A stretch of DNA of 64,000 nt. Origin: Bordetella genomosp. 12. Lineage in GTDB: Bacteria > Pseudomonadota > Gammaproteobacteria > Burkholderiales > Burkholderiaceae_B. The notes beneath the pieces were generated by a model. It did no database searches. It was not told the origin of the DNA and saw nothing but the letters and a program-made list of their open reading frames with translations. The stretch is taken from contig NZ_NEVU01000001.1 in NCBI RefSeq assembly GCF_002261355.1, positions 434,001 to 498,000 of the forward strand, written 5' to 3'. The stretch's first letter is position 1; every line of letters starts with the position of its first letter. This document shows, piece by piece, positions 8,550-18,679 of this stretch. A program made the position numbers and the translations under genes.

Positions 8550-10058
8550 CTAGAGGAAGAGCTTGTAGGCCGGGTTTTCCGTCTCGTTCCAGTGCGGGTA
8601 GCCGAGCTCGGCGATGAATGTGCGGAACTGTTTTTTGTCCGTGGGCGGCACCTGGATGCCGATCAGGATGCGGCCGTAGTCGGCGCCCTGATTGCGGTAG
8701 TGGAACAGGCTGATGTTCCAGTCCGGATTCATGGCGTTGAGAAAGCGCATCAGCGCGCCCGGCCGCTCGGGGAACTCGAAACGATAGAGCAGTTCATGCT
8801 TTGACTGCGCAGAGCGTCCGCCCACCATGTGCCGCAAATGGGTCTTGGCCATCTCATCGTGCGTCAGGTCCAGCGTGGCAAAACCATGCTTGCGGAAGTG
8901 CGCGGCGATCTTGTCTGGCTCGGCCGGCGAGCTGACCTGCAGGCCGACGAAGACGTGCGCCTGGTCGGCATCGGAAATGCGGTAGTTGAACTCGGTGACG
9001 CTGCGGTCGCCCACCAGTTCGCAGAAGCGGCGGAAACTGCCGCGCTGCTCGGGCATGCTGACGGCGAACACCGCTTCGCGCATTTCTCCCACTTCGGCGC
9101 GCTCGGACACGAATCTGAGCCGGTCGAAGTTCATATTGGCGCCGCTGGTGATGGCGATCAGCGTCTTGCCCTTCAGTTTGTGCTGGGCGGCGTACTGCTT
9201 GGCCCCGGCCAGTGCCAGGGCGCCCGCCGGTTCGAGCACGCTGCGCGTGTCCTGGAAAACGTCTTTGATCGCCGCGCTGATGGCATCGGTGTTGACGACC
9301 ACGAAGTCATCCACGTATTGCCGGGTGAGTTTGAAGGTCTCCGCGCCCACGAGCTTGACCGCCGTGCCGTCGGAAAACAGGCCCACGTCGCTCAGGGTGA
9401 CGCGGCGCCCGGCGCGCACGCTGCGCACCATGGCGTCGGAGTCTTCGGTCTGCACGCCGATGATCTTGATGTCGGGGCGCAACTGTTTGATATAGGCGGC
9501 CACGCCGGCAATCAGGCCGCCGCCGCCGATGGCCACGAACACCGCGTCGATGGCGCCCGGATGCTGGCGCAGGATTTCCATGCCCACGGTGCCCTGGCCG
9601 GCGATGACATCGGGGTCATCGAAGGGGTGCACAAAGGTGAGCTTCTGTTCTTTTTCCAGCTTTTGCGAGTGCTGGTAGGCATCGGTGAAACTCTCGCCGG
9701 CCAGCACGACTTCGCCGCCCAGCCGCCGCACGGCGTCGATCTTGACCTGCGGGCTGGTGGTGGGCATGACGATCACGGCGCGACAGCCCAGGCGGCGTGC
9801 CGCCAGGGCCACGCCCTGGGCGTGGTTGCCGGCCGAGGCAGCGATCACGCCGCGGGCCAGCGCGGCGGGCGGCAGGTTGGCCATCTTGTTGTAGGCGCCG
9901 CGCAGTTTGAAGCTGAACACCGGCTGGGTATCTTCACGCTTGAGCAGGACGGTGTTCGAAATTCGCTGCGACACCAGAGGGGCGGGTTCGAGCGGGGATT
10001 CGACAGCGACGTCGTAGACCTTGGAGGTCAGGATGCGTTTCAGATAGTCAGTGGACAT
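8550..10058 (-). CDS. ilvA: Threonine dehydratase, biosynthetic (threonine ammonia-lyase)
   Basis: First enzyme of isoleucine synthesis: a PLP enzyme that converts threonine to 2-oxobutanoate and ammonia. The 502-residue product has the catalytic domain (PLP lysine in FSFKLRGAYNKM, K51; phosphate loop GGGGLIAG) and two C-terminal ACT-like regulatory domains (from about residue 330), typical of the isoleucine-inhibited form. The start at 10058 gives MSTDYLKRILTS, a normal IlvA N-terminus. The longer open frame upstream overlaps the divergent yqaA gene and is not credible. The ribosome site is weak. Confidence 0.95.
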   Translation of the reverse strand: MSTDYLKRILTSKVYDVAVESPLEPAPLVSQRISNTVLLKREDTQPVFSFKLRGAYNKMANLPPAALARGVIAASAGNHAQGVALAARRLGCRAVIVMPTTSPQVKIDAVRRLGGEVVLAGESFTDAYQHSQKLEKEQKLTFVHPFDDPDVIAGQGTVGMEILRQHPGAIDAVFVAIGGGGLIAGVAAYIKQLRPDIKIIGVQTEDSDAMVRSVRAGRRVTLSDVGLFSDGTAVKLVGAETFKLTRQYVDDFVVVNTDAISAAIKDVFQDTRSVLEPAGALALAGAKQYAAQHKLKGKTLIAITSGANMNFDRLRFVSERAEVGEMREAVFAVSMPEQRGSFRRFCELVGDRSVTEFNYRISDADQAHVFVGLQVSSPAEPDKIAAHFRKHGFATLDLTHDEMAKTHLRHMVGGRSAQSKHELLYRFEFPERPGALMRFLNAMNPDWNISLFHYRNQGADYGRILIGIQVPPTDKKQFRTFIAELGYPHWNETENPAYKLFL

Positions 10059-10160
10059 AAAACAGCCGGTGGTAGTGCTTGAAAAAGTAGCGTCGGGCAG
10101 ATTAACACAGGGGGAAAGGGCTTCCGCGCGGCTGCGCGCCGCACAGGTACACTGCGCCCC

Positions 10161-10688
10161 ATGGAACAATGGCTGCTCGACTCCGTGGACTGGCTGCTGG
10201 CCGCGCTGGCGTTGCCTTCGGTCGGGCTGCCTGCCGTTTTTCTGATCTGCCTGATCTCGGCCACGCTGTTGCCCTTGGGCTCGGAGGCCGTGGTGTTCGG
10301 CTTCATCAAATTGCAGCCCGATATGTTCTGGCCGGCCATCGCGGTGGCCACGCTGGGCAATACGGCGGGCGGTGTCATCAGCTATGCCATGGGCAGGGGC
10401 GCGCAGCGCGCCTTCGAGCGCTGGCGCGAAAAACATCCCCACGCTCCGGAAGCGTCGGGCGGCTTCTCTCAGCGGATGGCCGGGCGCTGGAATGCCCATG
10501 CACGCCGTTGGCTGCATCGCGTCGGGCCGGTGGCTCTGCTGATGTCCTGGCTGCCTGGCGTGGGCGACCCCTTGTGCGCGGTGGCCGGCTGGTTGCGGCT
10601 GTCCTTCTGGCCTTGCGTGGCCTATATGGCGCTCGGCAAACTGGTGCGCTATGTCGTGCTGACCGCCGGGCTGCTCTGGGCCCTCTGA
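10161..10688 (+). CDS. YqaA/DedA-family inner-membrane protein
   Basis: A 175-residue membrane protein of the YqaA branch of the VTT/DedA superfamily. It shows the re-entrant-like segment PLGSEAVVFGF, the glycine-rich GNTAGGVISYAMGR segment, and a C-terminal helix pair with WLPGVGDPLCAVAGWLR, the conserved arginine/proline motif of the family. DedA relatives flip phospholipids or undecaprenyl phosphate; the role of YqaA itself is not settled. It is divergent from ilvA across 102 bases. Confidence 0.85.
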   Translation: MEQWLLDSVDWLLAALALPSVGLPAVFLICLISATLLPLGSEAVVFGFIKLQPDMFWPAIAVATLGNTAGGVISYAMGRGAQRAFERWREKHPHAPEASGGFSQRMAGRWNAHARRWLHRVGPVALLMSWLPGVGDPLCAVAGWLRLSFWPCVAYMALGKLVRYVVLTAGLLWAL

Positions 10689-10801
10689 GGGGCTGCTGAC
10701 GAAAAGCTGAACGCACAATTCTGGCGGGTTTGGGGGGCATTCCGGGGTCCGGGTCGGCAATGTCTTAAAATGTTTTTTTAGGGCCCCTTCCAGCTGCCTC
10801 C

Positions 10802-13800
10802 ATGAACGCCCCCCTCGCCAGCCAAATTCTGACTGCGGCGATGCCGCCTGCACCCGGCGCGCGTTTGCGCGAAATCCCCTACAACTACACCTCCTTCTCG
10901 GATCGTGAGGTCGTCGGCCGACTCCTGGGGGAGGACGCCTGGCAATTGCTGTCCGACCTGCGCGGTGAGCGGCGAACCGGCCGTTCGGCCCGCATGCTCT
11001 ATGAAGTGCTGGGCGATATCTGGGTGGTGCGCCGCAATCCCTATCTGCAGGATGATCTGCTGGATAATCCCAAGCGCCGCAAACTGCTGATCGAGGCCCT
11101 GCATCACCGCCTGGGCGAAATCGACAAGCGCCGCGATCCGGCCTCGGAGGCGGCCCAGGGCCAGGATCCGCAACGCGACGTCAAGGTCGTGGAGCTGCTG
11201 GCCCGGGCCCATGCGGCGGTGGCCGAGTTCGAGGCGCAGTTCGATCTGACCGACCAGATGCGCAAGCAGGCGCAGAAAGTGTTCGGGCGCATCACCGCGC
11301 GCGGCAATATCAAGTTCGACGGGCTGTCGCGGGTGGCGCATGTCACCGATGCGACCGACTGGCGGGTGGAATACCCCTTCGTGGTCCTCACGCCCGACGG
11401 CGAAGAAGAGATCGCCGCGCTGGTGCGCGCCTGTATTGAGTTGGGCCTGACCATCGTCCCGCGGGGCGGTGGCACGGGCTATACGGGCGGAGCCATCCCC
11501 CTGACCTGGAAGTCGGCGGTCATCAATACCGAGAAGTTCGACCAGATCAGCGAAGTCGCGCTGGCGCGCTTGCCCGGCCGCGATGACGAAGTGGGCGTGA
11601 TCGCCACCGGCGCCGGCGTGGTCACCAAGCGCGTGGCCGAAGCCGCCGAACGCGGCGGCTTTGTCTTCGCCGTGGATCCGACCTCGGCCGAGGCCTCCTG
11701 TGTGGGCGGCAATATCGCCATGAACGCCGGCGGCAAGAAGGCCGTGCTCTGGGGAACGGCTCTTGACAACCTGGCCTGGTGGCGCATGGTGGATCCGGAC
11801 GGCAACTGGCTGGAAGTCACGCGGCTGGACCACAATATGGGCAAGATCCACGACGTGGACCTGGCCCGCTTCGAGGTCAAGTGCTTCGATGGCGCGGGCA
11901 AGGCTGGCGAGAAGCTGCTGCGCACCGAGATTCTGGAAATCCCCGGGCGGGTGTTCCGCAAGGAAGGGCTGGGCAAGGACGTCACCGACAAATTCCTGGC
12001 CGGTCTGCCGGGCGTGCAGAAAGAGGGCTGTGATGGCCTGATCACGTCGGCCCGCTGGGTGGTGCACCGCATGCCGCGCCACACGCGCACGGTCTGTATG
12101 GAGTTCTTCGGCCAGGCGCGCGATGCGATTCCGTCCATCGTCGAGGTCAAGGGCTACCTGGATGGCGAGGGCCGCGAGCGCGGCGCTATCCTGGCCGGGC
12201 TGGAGCATCTGGACGAACGCTACCTGCGCGCGGTGGGTTATGCCACCAAGAGCAAGCGCGGCGTGTTGCCAAAGATGGTGCTCATCGGCGACATCGTGGG
12301 CGATGATGAGGATGCAGTGGCCGCCGCGGCCAGCGAAGTGGTGCGCTTGGCCAATACGCGCCACGGCGAAGGTTTCGTGGCCGTGAGCGCCGAAGCCCGC
12401 AAGAAGTTCTGGGCCGACCGCTCGCGCACGGCCGCCATCGCGCGGCACACCAATGCCTTCAAGATCAACGAAGACGTGGTGATTCCGCTCAACCGCATGG
12501 GCGAGTACACCGACCATATCGAGCGCATCAACATCGAGCTGTCCACGCGCAACAAGCTGCGCCTGCTCGACGCGCTGGACGAATACCTCGCGCAGCCGCT
12601 GCCGGTGGGCAAGCCCGAGGATGCCGAGGACGCCGCGCTCACGCGCGCCGAGGTGTTGGCCGAGCGCACACAGCAAGCCGTGGTGCTGCTGGCCGGGGCG
12701 CGCCGCCGCTGGCAATGGCTGCTGGACAACCTCGACCTGCCGCTGGCCGAGGCCGGTGCGCAGCTGGCCGATATCGGTCTGGAAAACATGGCCGACGTGT
12801 TCAGCGCACGTCTGCAGAGCCAGCCGCAGACGCGGGTGTTCGACATCGTGCAAGACCGCACGGTGCGCGTGTCCTGGAAAACCGAAGTGCTGGCCGGGCT
12901 GCAAGGGATTTTCTCCGGCGCGGCCGCCAAACCCATCCTGGATGAACTGCGGAACATCCACGCCCGCATCCTCAAGAGCCGCGTCTTCGTGGCGCTGCAC
13001 ATGCATGCCGGCGATGGCAATGTGCACACCAACCTGCCGGTCAACTCCGACGATTACGGCATGCTGCGCGAAGCGCATGCAGCGGTTGACCGCATCATGC
13101 AGATCGCCCGCGATCTGGATGGCGTGATTTCGGGCGAGCACGGCATCGGCCTGACGAAGTACGAATTCCTCACGCAGGAGGAACTGGCCCCCTTCCAGGC
13201 CTACAAGCGCCGCGTCGATCCCAACGGCCACTTCAATGCCGGCAAACTCATGCCGGGAGCCGATCTGCGCCACGCCTGGACGCCCAGCTTCAGCCTGATG
13301 GGCCATGAATCGCTCATCATGCAGCAAAGCGACATCGGAGCGATCTCGGAGTCGGTCAAGGACTGTCTGCGTTGCGGCAAATGCAAACCGGTCTGCGCCA
13401 CGCACGTGCCGCGCGCCAATCTGCTGTATTCGCCGCGCAACAAAATCCTGGCCACGTCCCTGCTGGTCGAAGCCTTTCTCTACGAAGAGCAGACGCGCCG
13501 GGGCGTGAGCCTGCGGCACTGGGAAGAGTTCGAGGACGTGGCCGACCATTGCACGGTCTGTCATAAGTGCTATACGCCGTGCCCGGTCGATATCGACTTC
13601 GGCGATGTCTCGATGAATATGCGCGCGCTGCTGCGCCGCATGGGCCGCAAGTCTTTCAACCCCGGCACCGCCGCGGCCATGTTCTTCCTGAACGCCAAGG
13701 ATCCGGCCACCATCAACGCCACCCGCAAGGCCATGGTGGGAGTGGGGTACAAGGTGCAGCGCGCCGCGCATGATTTGCTGGCCAGCGTCGCCCGCAAGCA

Positions 13801-14764
13801 GACCGAGCATCCGCCGGCCACGGTGGGCAAGCCCGCCTTGCGCGAGCAGGTCGTGCATTTCATCAACAAGAAGATGCCGGGCGGGCTGCCCAAGCAGACC
13901 GCGCGCAAGTTGCTGGATATCGAAGACGCCAACTACGTGCCCATCATCCGGGATCCCAAGAGCACGACGGCCGATACCGAGGCCGTGTTCTATTTCCCTG
14001 GCTGTGGCTCCGAACGGCTGTTCTCGCAGGTGGGTCTGGCCACCCAGGCCATGCTCTGGCATGCCGGGGTGCAGACGGTGTTGCCGCCGGGCTATCTGTG
14101 CTGTGGTTATCCGCAGCGCGGCAATGGCATGACCGACAAGGCCGAGCAGATCATCACCGACAACCGGGTGCTGTTCCATCGCATGGCCAACACCCTGAAC
14201 TATCTGGACATCAAGACCGTGGTGGTGAGCTGCGGTACCTGTTATGACCAGTTGGCCGGGTATGAATTCGACAAGATATTCCCGGGTTGCCGCCTGATCG
14301 ACATCCACGAATATCTGCTCGAAAAAGGCATCAAGCTCGACGGGGTCCAGGGTGTGCGCTACATGTATCACGACCCTTGCCACACGCCCATGAAGCTGCA
14401 GGATCCGATGAAAACGGTGCGCTCGCTGGTGGGCGATCAGGCCGTCAAGACCGATCGCTGCTGCGGCGAATCGGGCACGCTGGCCGTCAGTCGTCCCGAC
14501 ATCTCGACCCAGGTGCGCTTTCGCAAGCAGGAAGAGCTGCTCAAGGGCAGCGCGGCCGTGCGCGCCGATGGCTTTGCCGGCGACGTCAAGGTGCTGACGT
14601 CCTGCCCGTCGTGTCTGCAGGGGTTGTCGCGCTACGAGGGCGATACGAGCCTGGAGGCCGATTACATCGTGGTCGAAATGGCGCGCCACATCCTGGGCGA
14701 GAGCTGGATGGAAGACTACGTGCGCCGCGCCAATACCGGCGGCATCGAGCGCGTGCTCGTCTAG
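10802..14764 (+). CDS. Giant FAD-binding and Fe-S oxidoreductase (DUF3683 / D-lactate dehydrogenase-like)
   Basis: A 1320-residue fused oxidoreductase. In order: an N-terminal DUF3683-type segment ([20 protein letters not shown]), a PCMH-type FAD domain with [15 protein letters not shown] near residue 220, a FAD-oxidase C-terminal domain with [12 protein letters not shown] and GEHGIGLTK, two 4Fe-4S motifs ([11 protein letters not shown] near 855, [12 protein letters not shown] near 917) and two cysteine-rich CCG domains (PGCG, CCGYP, SCGTC, DPCH, CCGESG, CPSC, residues about 1063-1270). It resembles D-2-hydroxyacid dehydrogenases with their GlcF-like electron partner in one chain. The substrate is not determined; D-lactate or another 2-hydroxyacid is likely. 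No clear ribosome site is visible. Confidence 0.88.
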   Translation: MNAPLASQILTAAMPPAPGARLREIPYNYTSFSDREVVGRLLGEDAWQLLSDLRGERRTGRSARMLYEVLGDIWVVRRNPYLQDDLLDNPKRRKLLIEALHHRLGEIDKRRDPASEAAQGQDPQRDVKVVELLARAHAAVAEFEAQFDLTDQMRKQAQKVFGRITARGNIKFDGLSRVAHVTDATDWRVEYPFVVLTPDGEEEIAALVRACIELGLTIVPRGGGTGYTGGAIPLTWKSAVINTEKFDQISEVALARLPGRDDEVGVIATGAGVVTKRVAEAAERGGFVFAVDPTSAEASCVGGNIAMNAGGKKAVLWGTALDNLAWWRMVDPDGNWLEVTRLDHNMGKIHDVDLARFEVKCFDGAGKAGEKLLRTEILEIPGRVFRKEGLGKDVTDKFLAGLPGVQKEGCDGLITSARWVVHRMPRHTRTVCMEFFGQARDAIPSIVEVKGYLDGEGRERGAILAGLEHLDERYLRAVGYATKSKRGVLPKMVLIGDIVGDDEDAVAAAASEVVRLANTRHGEGFVAVSAEARKKFWADRSRTAAIARHTNAFKINEDVVIPLNRMGEYTDHIERINIELSTRNKLRLLDALDEYLAQPLPVGKPEDAEDAALTRAEVLAERTQQAVVLLAGARRRWQWLLDNLDLPLAEAGAQLADIGLENMADVFSARLQSQPQTRVFDIVQDRTVRVSWKTEVLAGLQGIFSGAAAKPILDELRNIHARILKSRVFVALHMHAGDGNVHTNLPVNSDDYGMLREAHAAVDRIMQIARDLDGVISGEHGIGLTKYEFLTQEELAPFQAYKRRVDPNGHFNAGKLMPGADLRHAWTPSFSLMGHESLIMQQSDIGAISESVKDCLRCGKCKPVCATHVPRANLLYSPRNKILATSLLVEAFLYEEQTRRGVSLRHWEEFEDVADHCTVCHKCYTPCPVDIDFGDVSMNMRALLRRMGRKSFNPGTAAAMFFLNAKDPATINATRKAMVGVGYKVQRAAHDLLASVARKQTEHPPATVGKPALREQVVHFINKKMPGGLPKQTARKLLDIEDANYVPIIRDPKSTTADTEAVFYFPGCGSERLFSQVGLATQAMLWHAGVQTVLPPGYLCCGYPQRGNGMTDKAEQIITDNRVLFHRMANTLNYLDIKTVVVSCGTCYDQLAGYEFDKIFPGCRLIDIHEYLLEKGIKLDGVQGVRYMYHDPCHTPMKLQDPMKTVRSLVGDQAVKTDRCCGESGTLAVSRPDISTQVRFRKQEELLKGSAAVRADGFAGDVKVLTSCPSCLQGLSRYEGDTSLEADYIVVEMARHILGESWMEDYVRRANTGGIERVLV

Positions 14765-14861
14765 CGAGCAGGGCGCGGACGACGGGTCCGCGCCCGCCTC
14801 GGGCGCTGCGGGATTTTGGCCGGCCGGCGGGGCTTTTGTGTTTCAATGTTTGCCTTGCCAC

Positions 14862-14872
14862 ATTGCAACAAT
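14862..14872. promoter_or_regulatory. Possible operator of the GntR regulator
   Basis: ATTG-CAA-CAAT is an interrupted palindrome ending five bases before the GntR start. GntR/FCD proteins bind short interrupted palindromes, so autoregulation is plausible but unproven. Confidence 0.3.
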
Positions 14873-14877
14873 CTTTC

Positions 14878-15570
14878 ATGCCGTCGGACTCCCGTCTGCC
14901 TGTCAAGGCGCCCGCCACCATCCCTTATTTCCTGCAGGAGCAGATCCGGGATCTCATCATTGAGGGGACCTTCGCGCCCGGGCAGCCGCTGCGCGAACAG
15001 GATCTGGAGCAGCGCTTTGGCATCAGCCGCAGCCCGATACGCGAGGCCTTGCGCCTGCTCGAGCTGACCGGCCTGGTGGTTCACGTGCAGCGCCGGGGAT
15101 TTCGCGTCAGACGCTACTCGCAGGTTGAAATCCGCCAGCTCTATGCGTTGCGCGCCGAACTGGCGGCCTACAGCATCCGCGAGCTGGATGGCCTGATTTC
15201 TATCGAATTGTTGCAACACTTGCAGGCTTGCGATCGGGAGATGGCGCGTACCCATGCCGCCCAGGATTTACGTGGCTACGCCGACTCGCTGCGCGAGTTC
15301 TATCTGATCGCGGTGCGGCACACCGGCAACACGCCGCTCGAAGACACGCTGTCGCGGCTTTACGAGCAGGTCGAGCCCATGCGCTATATCGTGCTGCGCC
15401 ACGCGCTGACGCATATGGCTTACGACGCCTTTCACCGCGAGGTGCTGCTGGCGCTGGAAAGCGGCGCCTTGCTGCGCGCGGCGGAGGCGGCGCGCACGCA
15501 CGTCATGTCCCATTTGCCCGGCATGGTGCAGCTGTATGACGCCGCCGCGGCCGAGTCGGGCCAGCGCTGA
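14878..15570 (+). CDS. GntR-family transcriptional regulator (FCD type)
   Basis: A 230-residue regulator with an N-terminal winged helix (EQIRDLIIEGTFAPGQPLRE, then LEQRFGISRSPIREALRLLE) and an alpha-helical FCD effector-binding domain. I chose the ATG at 14878; a much longer frame upstream overlaps the preceding gene and encodes shadow sequence. There is no Shine-Dalgarno before this ATG, so the message may be leaderless or weakly translated. It follows the large oxidoreductase by 113 bases and could regulate it or the 5-oxoprolinase genes; the sequence does not decide. Confidence 0.9.
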   Translation: MPSDSRLPVKAPATIPYFLQEQIRDLIIEGTFAPGQPLREQDLEQRFGISRSPIREALRLLELTGLVVHVQRRGFRVRRYSQVEIRQLYALRAELAAYSIRELDGLISIELLQHLQACDREMARTHAAQDLRGYADSLREFYLIAVRHTGNTPLEDTLSRLYEQVEPMRYIVLRHALTHMAYDAFHREVLLALESGALLRAAEAARTHVMSHLPGMVQLYDAAAAESGQR

Positions 15571-15577
15571 GGGCCGC

Positions 15578-16336
15578 TCAGGGCGGCGTGATCACGATAC
15601 CGGCGGCTTGCAGCGCCTGGCGGATGGCGCTGGCAAATGGCAAGGCATTGGGCTGGTCACCGTGAATGCACAGGGTGTCGGCCGTCAGCATCACGGTCTT
15701 GCCGCTGACGCTGGTCACACTGTCTTGCTGCACCATTTGCAGCACCTGGGCCACCGCCTGATCGACGTCGGTGATCATGGCGCCGGGTTGCGTGCGCGGC
15801 GTGAGGCTGCCGTCATCCTGGTATGAGCGGTCGGCGAAGACTTCCTGCGCACAGCTCAGATCGAGCTTGCGCGCCTCGGTGATCCAGGCGCTGCCGGCCA
15901 GCCCGTAGACGATGAGCTCATGGTCGACATCCCGCACGGCGGTGCAGATGGCCCGGGCCAGCGCGGCATCCTTGGCGGCCATGTTGTACAGGGCGCCGTG
16001 GGCTTTGACATGATGCAGCCGGGCGCCTTGCGAGGCGGCCACGCCGGCCAGCGCTCCCACCTGGTAGACCACCATGTCGTAGGCTTCCTGGGGGCTGATC
16101 TGCATGACGCGGCGGCCAAAGCCGCCGAGGTCGGGCAGGCTGGGATGCGCGCCGAGGGCCACGCCATTGTCCAGCGCCAGAGCGACCGTCTTGCGCATGG
16201 TGCCGGGGTCGCCGCCATGAAAACCACAGGCGATATTGGCCGAACTCACCAGGGGCAGTACGGCGGCATCGTTGCCCATGGGCCAGGCGCCGTAGCTCTC
16301 GCCCATGTCGCAGTTCAGATCGAGGGTCTTGCTCAT
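15578..16336 (-). CDS. pxpA: 5-oxoprolinase subunit A (LamB/YcsF family)
   Basis: One of three subunits of the bacterial ATP-dependent 5-oxoprolinase that opens pyroglutamate to glutamate. The 252-residue product begins with the family signature LDLNCDMGESYGAW and contains IACGFHGGDP and HVKAHGALYN, all conserved in PxpA. It overlaps pxpC by four bases (ATGA), so the two are translationally coupled. Last gene of the VOC-pxpB-pxpC-pxpA operon. Confidence 0.95.
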   Translation of the reverse strand: MSKTLDLNCDMGESYGAWPMGNDAAVLPLVSSANIACGFHGGDPGTMRKTVALALDNGVALGAHPSLPDLGGFGRRVMQISPQEAYDMVVYQVGALAGVAASQGARLHHVKAHGALYNMAAKDAALARAICTAVRDVDHELIVYGLAGSAWITEARKLDLSCAQEVFADRSYQDDGSLTPRTQPGAMITDVDQAVAQVLQMVQQDSVTSVSGKTVMLTADTLCIHGDQPNALPFASAIRQALQAAGIVITPP

Positions 16337-17355
16337 GTCCGGGCTTCCTTCAGGGCGATGGACTGCAACAGCGGGTCACGCAGCGCCTGCAGGCTGGCGT
16401 GCAGGTCATCAAAGGCGCGCGCCCGGGCGGCGTCCAGCTCCTGGGCCTGTTCGAGGTCGATCAAGGCAAAGCGGACTTCCTCGCCGGGCATGCGTTGCGC
16501 CAGCGAAGGCAGGTCCACGCTGGCGATCTGCGCCAGCTTGGGATAGCCGCCCGTGGTCTGGCGATCGGCCATCAGTACGATGGCTTCGCCGCCGGCCGGC
16601 ACTTGTATCGTGCCGAAGCAGGTCGCTTCGGACAGGATCTGGCGCGGGCGCTCCATCCGCAGCGCAGGGCCTTGCAGCCGGTAGCCCATGCGGTCGGACT
16701 GGGCGCTGATGCGAAACGCGTGGTTCAGGAAGTCCGTGCGGGCGCGCTCGGAAAACTCCTCCCAGTGCGGGCCGGGCAGCACCCTGAGCGTGTCACGGGT
16801 CTGGGGGCGCAGGGTGGCGGGCAGATAAATCCGCGTGTCCCACAGGGCCTGGGCCAGGGCGTCGAGCACCTCAGCCTGGCCTTGCAGCGGCCGTGCCAGG
16901 CCGATGCGATCGTTCTTGCGCAGCGCGCGGCCCTGCCAGCCGCCAAAGCCGCTGCGCAGATAGGTGCTGCTGCTGTCCATGACGGGATCGAGCGCAAAGC
17001 CGCCATAGACGGCCAGATAGGCGCGCGCGCCTCGAACCGGCGCGCCGAAGGCCAGCACGGCGCCGGGCCGGGCGATCAGCGGCCGGTGCAGGGGCAGCGG
17101 CTTGCCGTCCAGGGTGGCGTCCAGATCCGCGCCGGTCACGGCAAGGCAGGCCGCGCTGTCAAAGCGCAGGGTCGGGCCGGTGAGGGTGATTTCCAGAGTG
17201 GCCGGCTGGGCGTTGTTGCCCGCCAGCAGATTCGCCAGGCGGTGGGCGCGCTCATCCATGGCGCCGGCCACGGGAATGCCCTGATGCTGGTAACCGTAGC
17301 GGCCCTCGTCCTGAAAGGTCGACAGCATGCCGGGCTTCAGTACGGTGATGCTCAT
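16333..17355 (-). CDS. pxpC: 5-oxoprolinase subunit C (biotin-dependent carboxyltransferase-like)
   Basis: The 340-residue product belongs to the KipA/PxpC family. Signature segments are LSTFQDEGRYGYQHQGIPVAGAMD near the N-terminus, NAQPATLEITLTGP, and the MADRQTTGGYPKLA motif near residue 262. It forms the PxpB:PxpC part of 5-oxoprolinase. It overlaps pxpB upstream and pxpA downstream by four bases each. Confidence 0.95.
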   Translation of the reverse strand: MSITVLKPGMLSTFQDEGRYGYQHQGIPVAGAMDERAHRLANLLAGNNAQPATLEITLTGPTLRFDSAACLAVTGADLDATLDGKPLPLHRPLIARPGAVLAFGAPVRGARAYLAVYGGFALDPVMDSSSTYLRSGFGGWQGRALRKNDRIGLARPLQGQAEVLDALAQALWDTRIYLPATLRPQTRDTLRVLPGPHWEEFSERARTDFLNHAFRISAQSDRMGYRLQGPALRMERPRQILSEATCFGTIQVPAGGEAIVLMADRQTTGGYPKLAQIASVDLPSLAQRMPGEEVRFALIDLEQAQELDAARARAFDDLHASLQALRDPLLQSIALKEART

Positions 17356-18086
17356 GCTTGCTCCGCACGCAGGCGATCGAAAGTGGCTTCGTCGATGGGC
17401 ACGAAGCGGATGCGGTCGCCCGGCTGCAACAGCGACGCCGGCTCGCGCGCCGCGTCGAACAGCACCAGCGGCGTGGCGCCGATGATGCTCCAGCCGCCGG
17501 GCAGGCGATTGGGATAGATCACTGTCTGGCGATTGGCGATGGCGACCGAGCCGGCGGGCACCTCGGTGCGCGGCGAGTCGCGCCGCGGCAGGCTCAAGCG
17601 GGCGTCATGCACGCCGATGTAGCTGTGGCCGGGCGCGAATCCCAGCATGTAAACCATGCTGCCGGGTTGGCCATGCAGGGCGATCAGTTCGTCTGGCGTC
17701 AGCCCACAGGCCTGCGCGGCTTCGGCCAGATCAGGGCCGTGCTTGCCGCCGTAGCAGACCGGCACGTCGACTTCGCGGCTCACCAGCGTGTCGGTCGCGA
17801 TGTCCTGCGCCAGCAGGGCCCGCACGCGCTCGGCCAGCTCCGCATAGCGCAACCCGCCTTGCGGCACGGGGCGGTAGTGGACGGCCACCGTGGTGAAGGA
17901 GGGCACGACATCGACCACTCCGGGCCATCGCGCCAGACGGATCTGTCGCGCCAGCCCGAGGCACAGCCGGCCGGTGGTTTCGGCAATGGTGTCGCCCAGG
18001 ATGACCAGCAGGCAGCGGTCGCCCTGGGGTTGGATGCGCCAGTCGGGATGACCGGGAGGGGCTTCTTGAGTCTCGGACAACGGCAA
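17352..18086 (-). CDS. pxpB: 5-oxoprolinase subunit B (KipI family)
   Basis: A 244-residue protein of the KipI/PxpB (allophanate hydrolase subunit 1-like) family, with GDRCLLVILGD near the N-terminus, the internal VPVCYGGKHGPDL, and the GFAPGHSYIG and PAGSVAIANRQTVIYPN motifs. It works with PxpC and PxpA to hydrolyse 5-oxoproline, a damage product of glutamine and glutathione turnover. It lies 20 bases after the VOC gene. Confidence 0.94.
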   Translation of the reverse strand: MPLSETQEAPPGHPDWRIQPQGDRCLLVILGDTIAETTGRLCLGLARQIRLARWPGVVDVVPSFTTVAVHYRPVPQGGLRYAELAERVRALLAQDIATDTLVSREVDVPVCYGGKHGPDLAEAAQACGLTPDELIALHGQPGSMVYMLGFAPGHSYIGVHDARLSLPRRDSPRTEVPAGSVAIANRQTVIYPNRLPGGWSIIGATPLVLFDAAREPASLLQPGDRIRFVPIDEATFDRLRAEQA

Positions 18087-18106
18087 TCCTGCTGGGCGGC
18101 AAGGGC

Positions 18107-18538
18107 TTATTTGGCGAACAGCGACTCGATGTTCTTGAAGGCCTTGAATTCCAGGGCATTGCCCGATTGGTCCAGGAAGAACATGGTGGCTTGCTCGCCG
18201 ACTTCACCCTTGAAACGAATGTAGGGCTCGATGACGAAATCGGTGCCTGCGTCGGTCAGCTTCTTGGCCATGGCTTCCCATTGTTCCATCGAAAGCACGA
18301 CGCCGAAGTGACGCACGGGCACGTTGTGTGAGTCTACGGCATTGGTGGCGTTTGCGCCGCATTCTTGAGGGGCCAGGTGAGCCACGATCTGGTGACCGTA
18401 GAAATTGAAGTCGATCCACTCGGGCGAGCTGCGCCCTTCCGAACAGCCCAGCAGTTCGCCGTAGAACGCGCGGGCCTCGGCCAGGTCGCGGACCGGGAAG
18501 GCAAGGTGGAAAGGGGGGATGGCGGTTTGAGTGGTCAT
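18107..18538 (-). CDS. VOC-superfamily (glyoxalase-like) protein
   Basis: A 143-residue single-domain vicinal oxygen chelate protein. Two beta-alpha-beta-beta-beta units are visible: [20 protein letters not shown] with a metal-type His, and VRHFGVVL through [15 protein letters not shown] with the second His and a Glu. The start at 18538 ([10 protein letters not shown]) begins the fold directly; an upstream extension of 32 residues would run into the promoter region. It is the first gene of the 5-oxoprolinase operon, which is unusual and suggests a substrate-supply step such as handling of a glutathione-derived compound. Confidence 0.85.
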   Translation of the reverse strand: MTTQTAIPPFHLAFPVRDLAEARAFYGELLGCSEGRSSPEWIDFNFYGHQIVAHLAPQECGANATNAVDSHNVPVRHFGVVLSMEQWEAMAKKLTDAGTDFVIEPYIRFKGEVGEQATMFFLDQSGNALEFKAFKNIESLFAK

Positions 18539-18596
18539 GATGGCAGTTCCCAGGCAGGGCAGCACAATGCTGCGAGCGACATAGTGTACGGATTGT

Positions 18597-18616
18597 TTTT
18601 TTGATCGAAAAACGAT
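18597..18616. promoter_or_regulatory. Candidate LysR operator between VOC-pxp operon and LysR gene
   Basis: Within the 141-base divergent gap lies TTTTTTGATCGAAAAA overlapping ATCG-AAAAA-CGAT, both near-perfect dyads in an AT-rich setting. LysR regulators usually bind such dyads in the shared promoter with the genes they control. Confidence 0.35.
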
Positions 18617-18679
18617 ATTTTTTGGGACTGACAATCAATTTATTTGATGCTTGTAAGGGGATAAAGGTCGTCCCTAATT

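Noticed and set aside
10778-14689. A 1303-codon open frame antisense to the FAD/Fe-S oxidoreductase
   Set aside because: It mirrors a certain gene codon by codon, is rich in His, Gln, Arg and Gly and shows no domain motif; GC-rich genomes produce such shadows.
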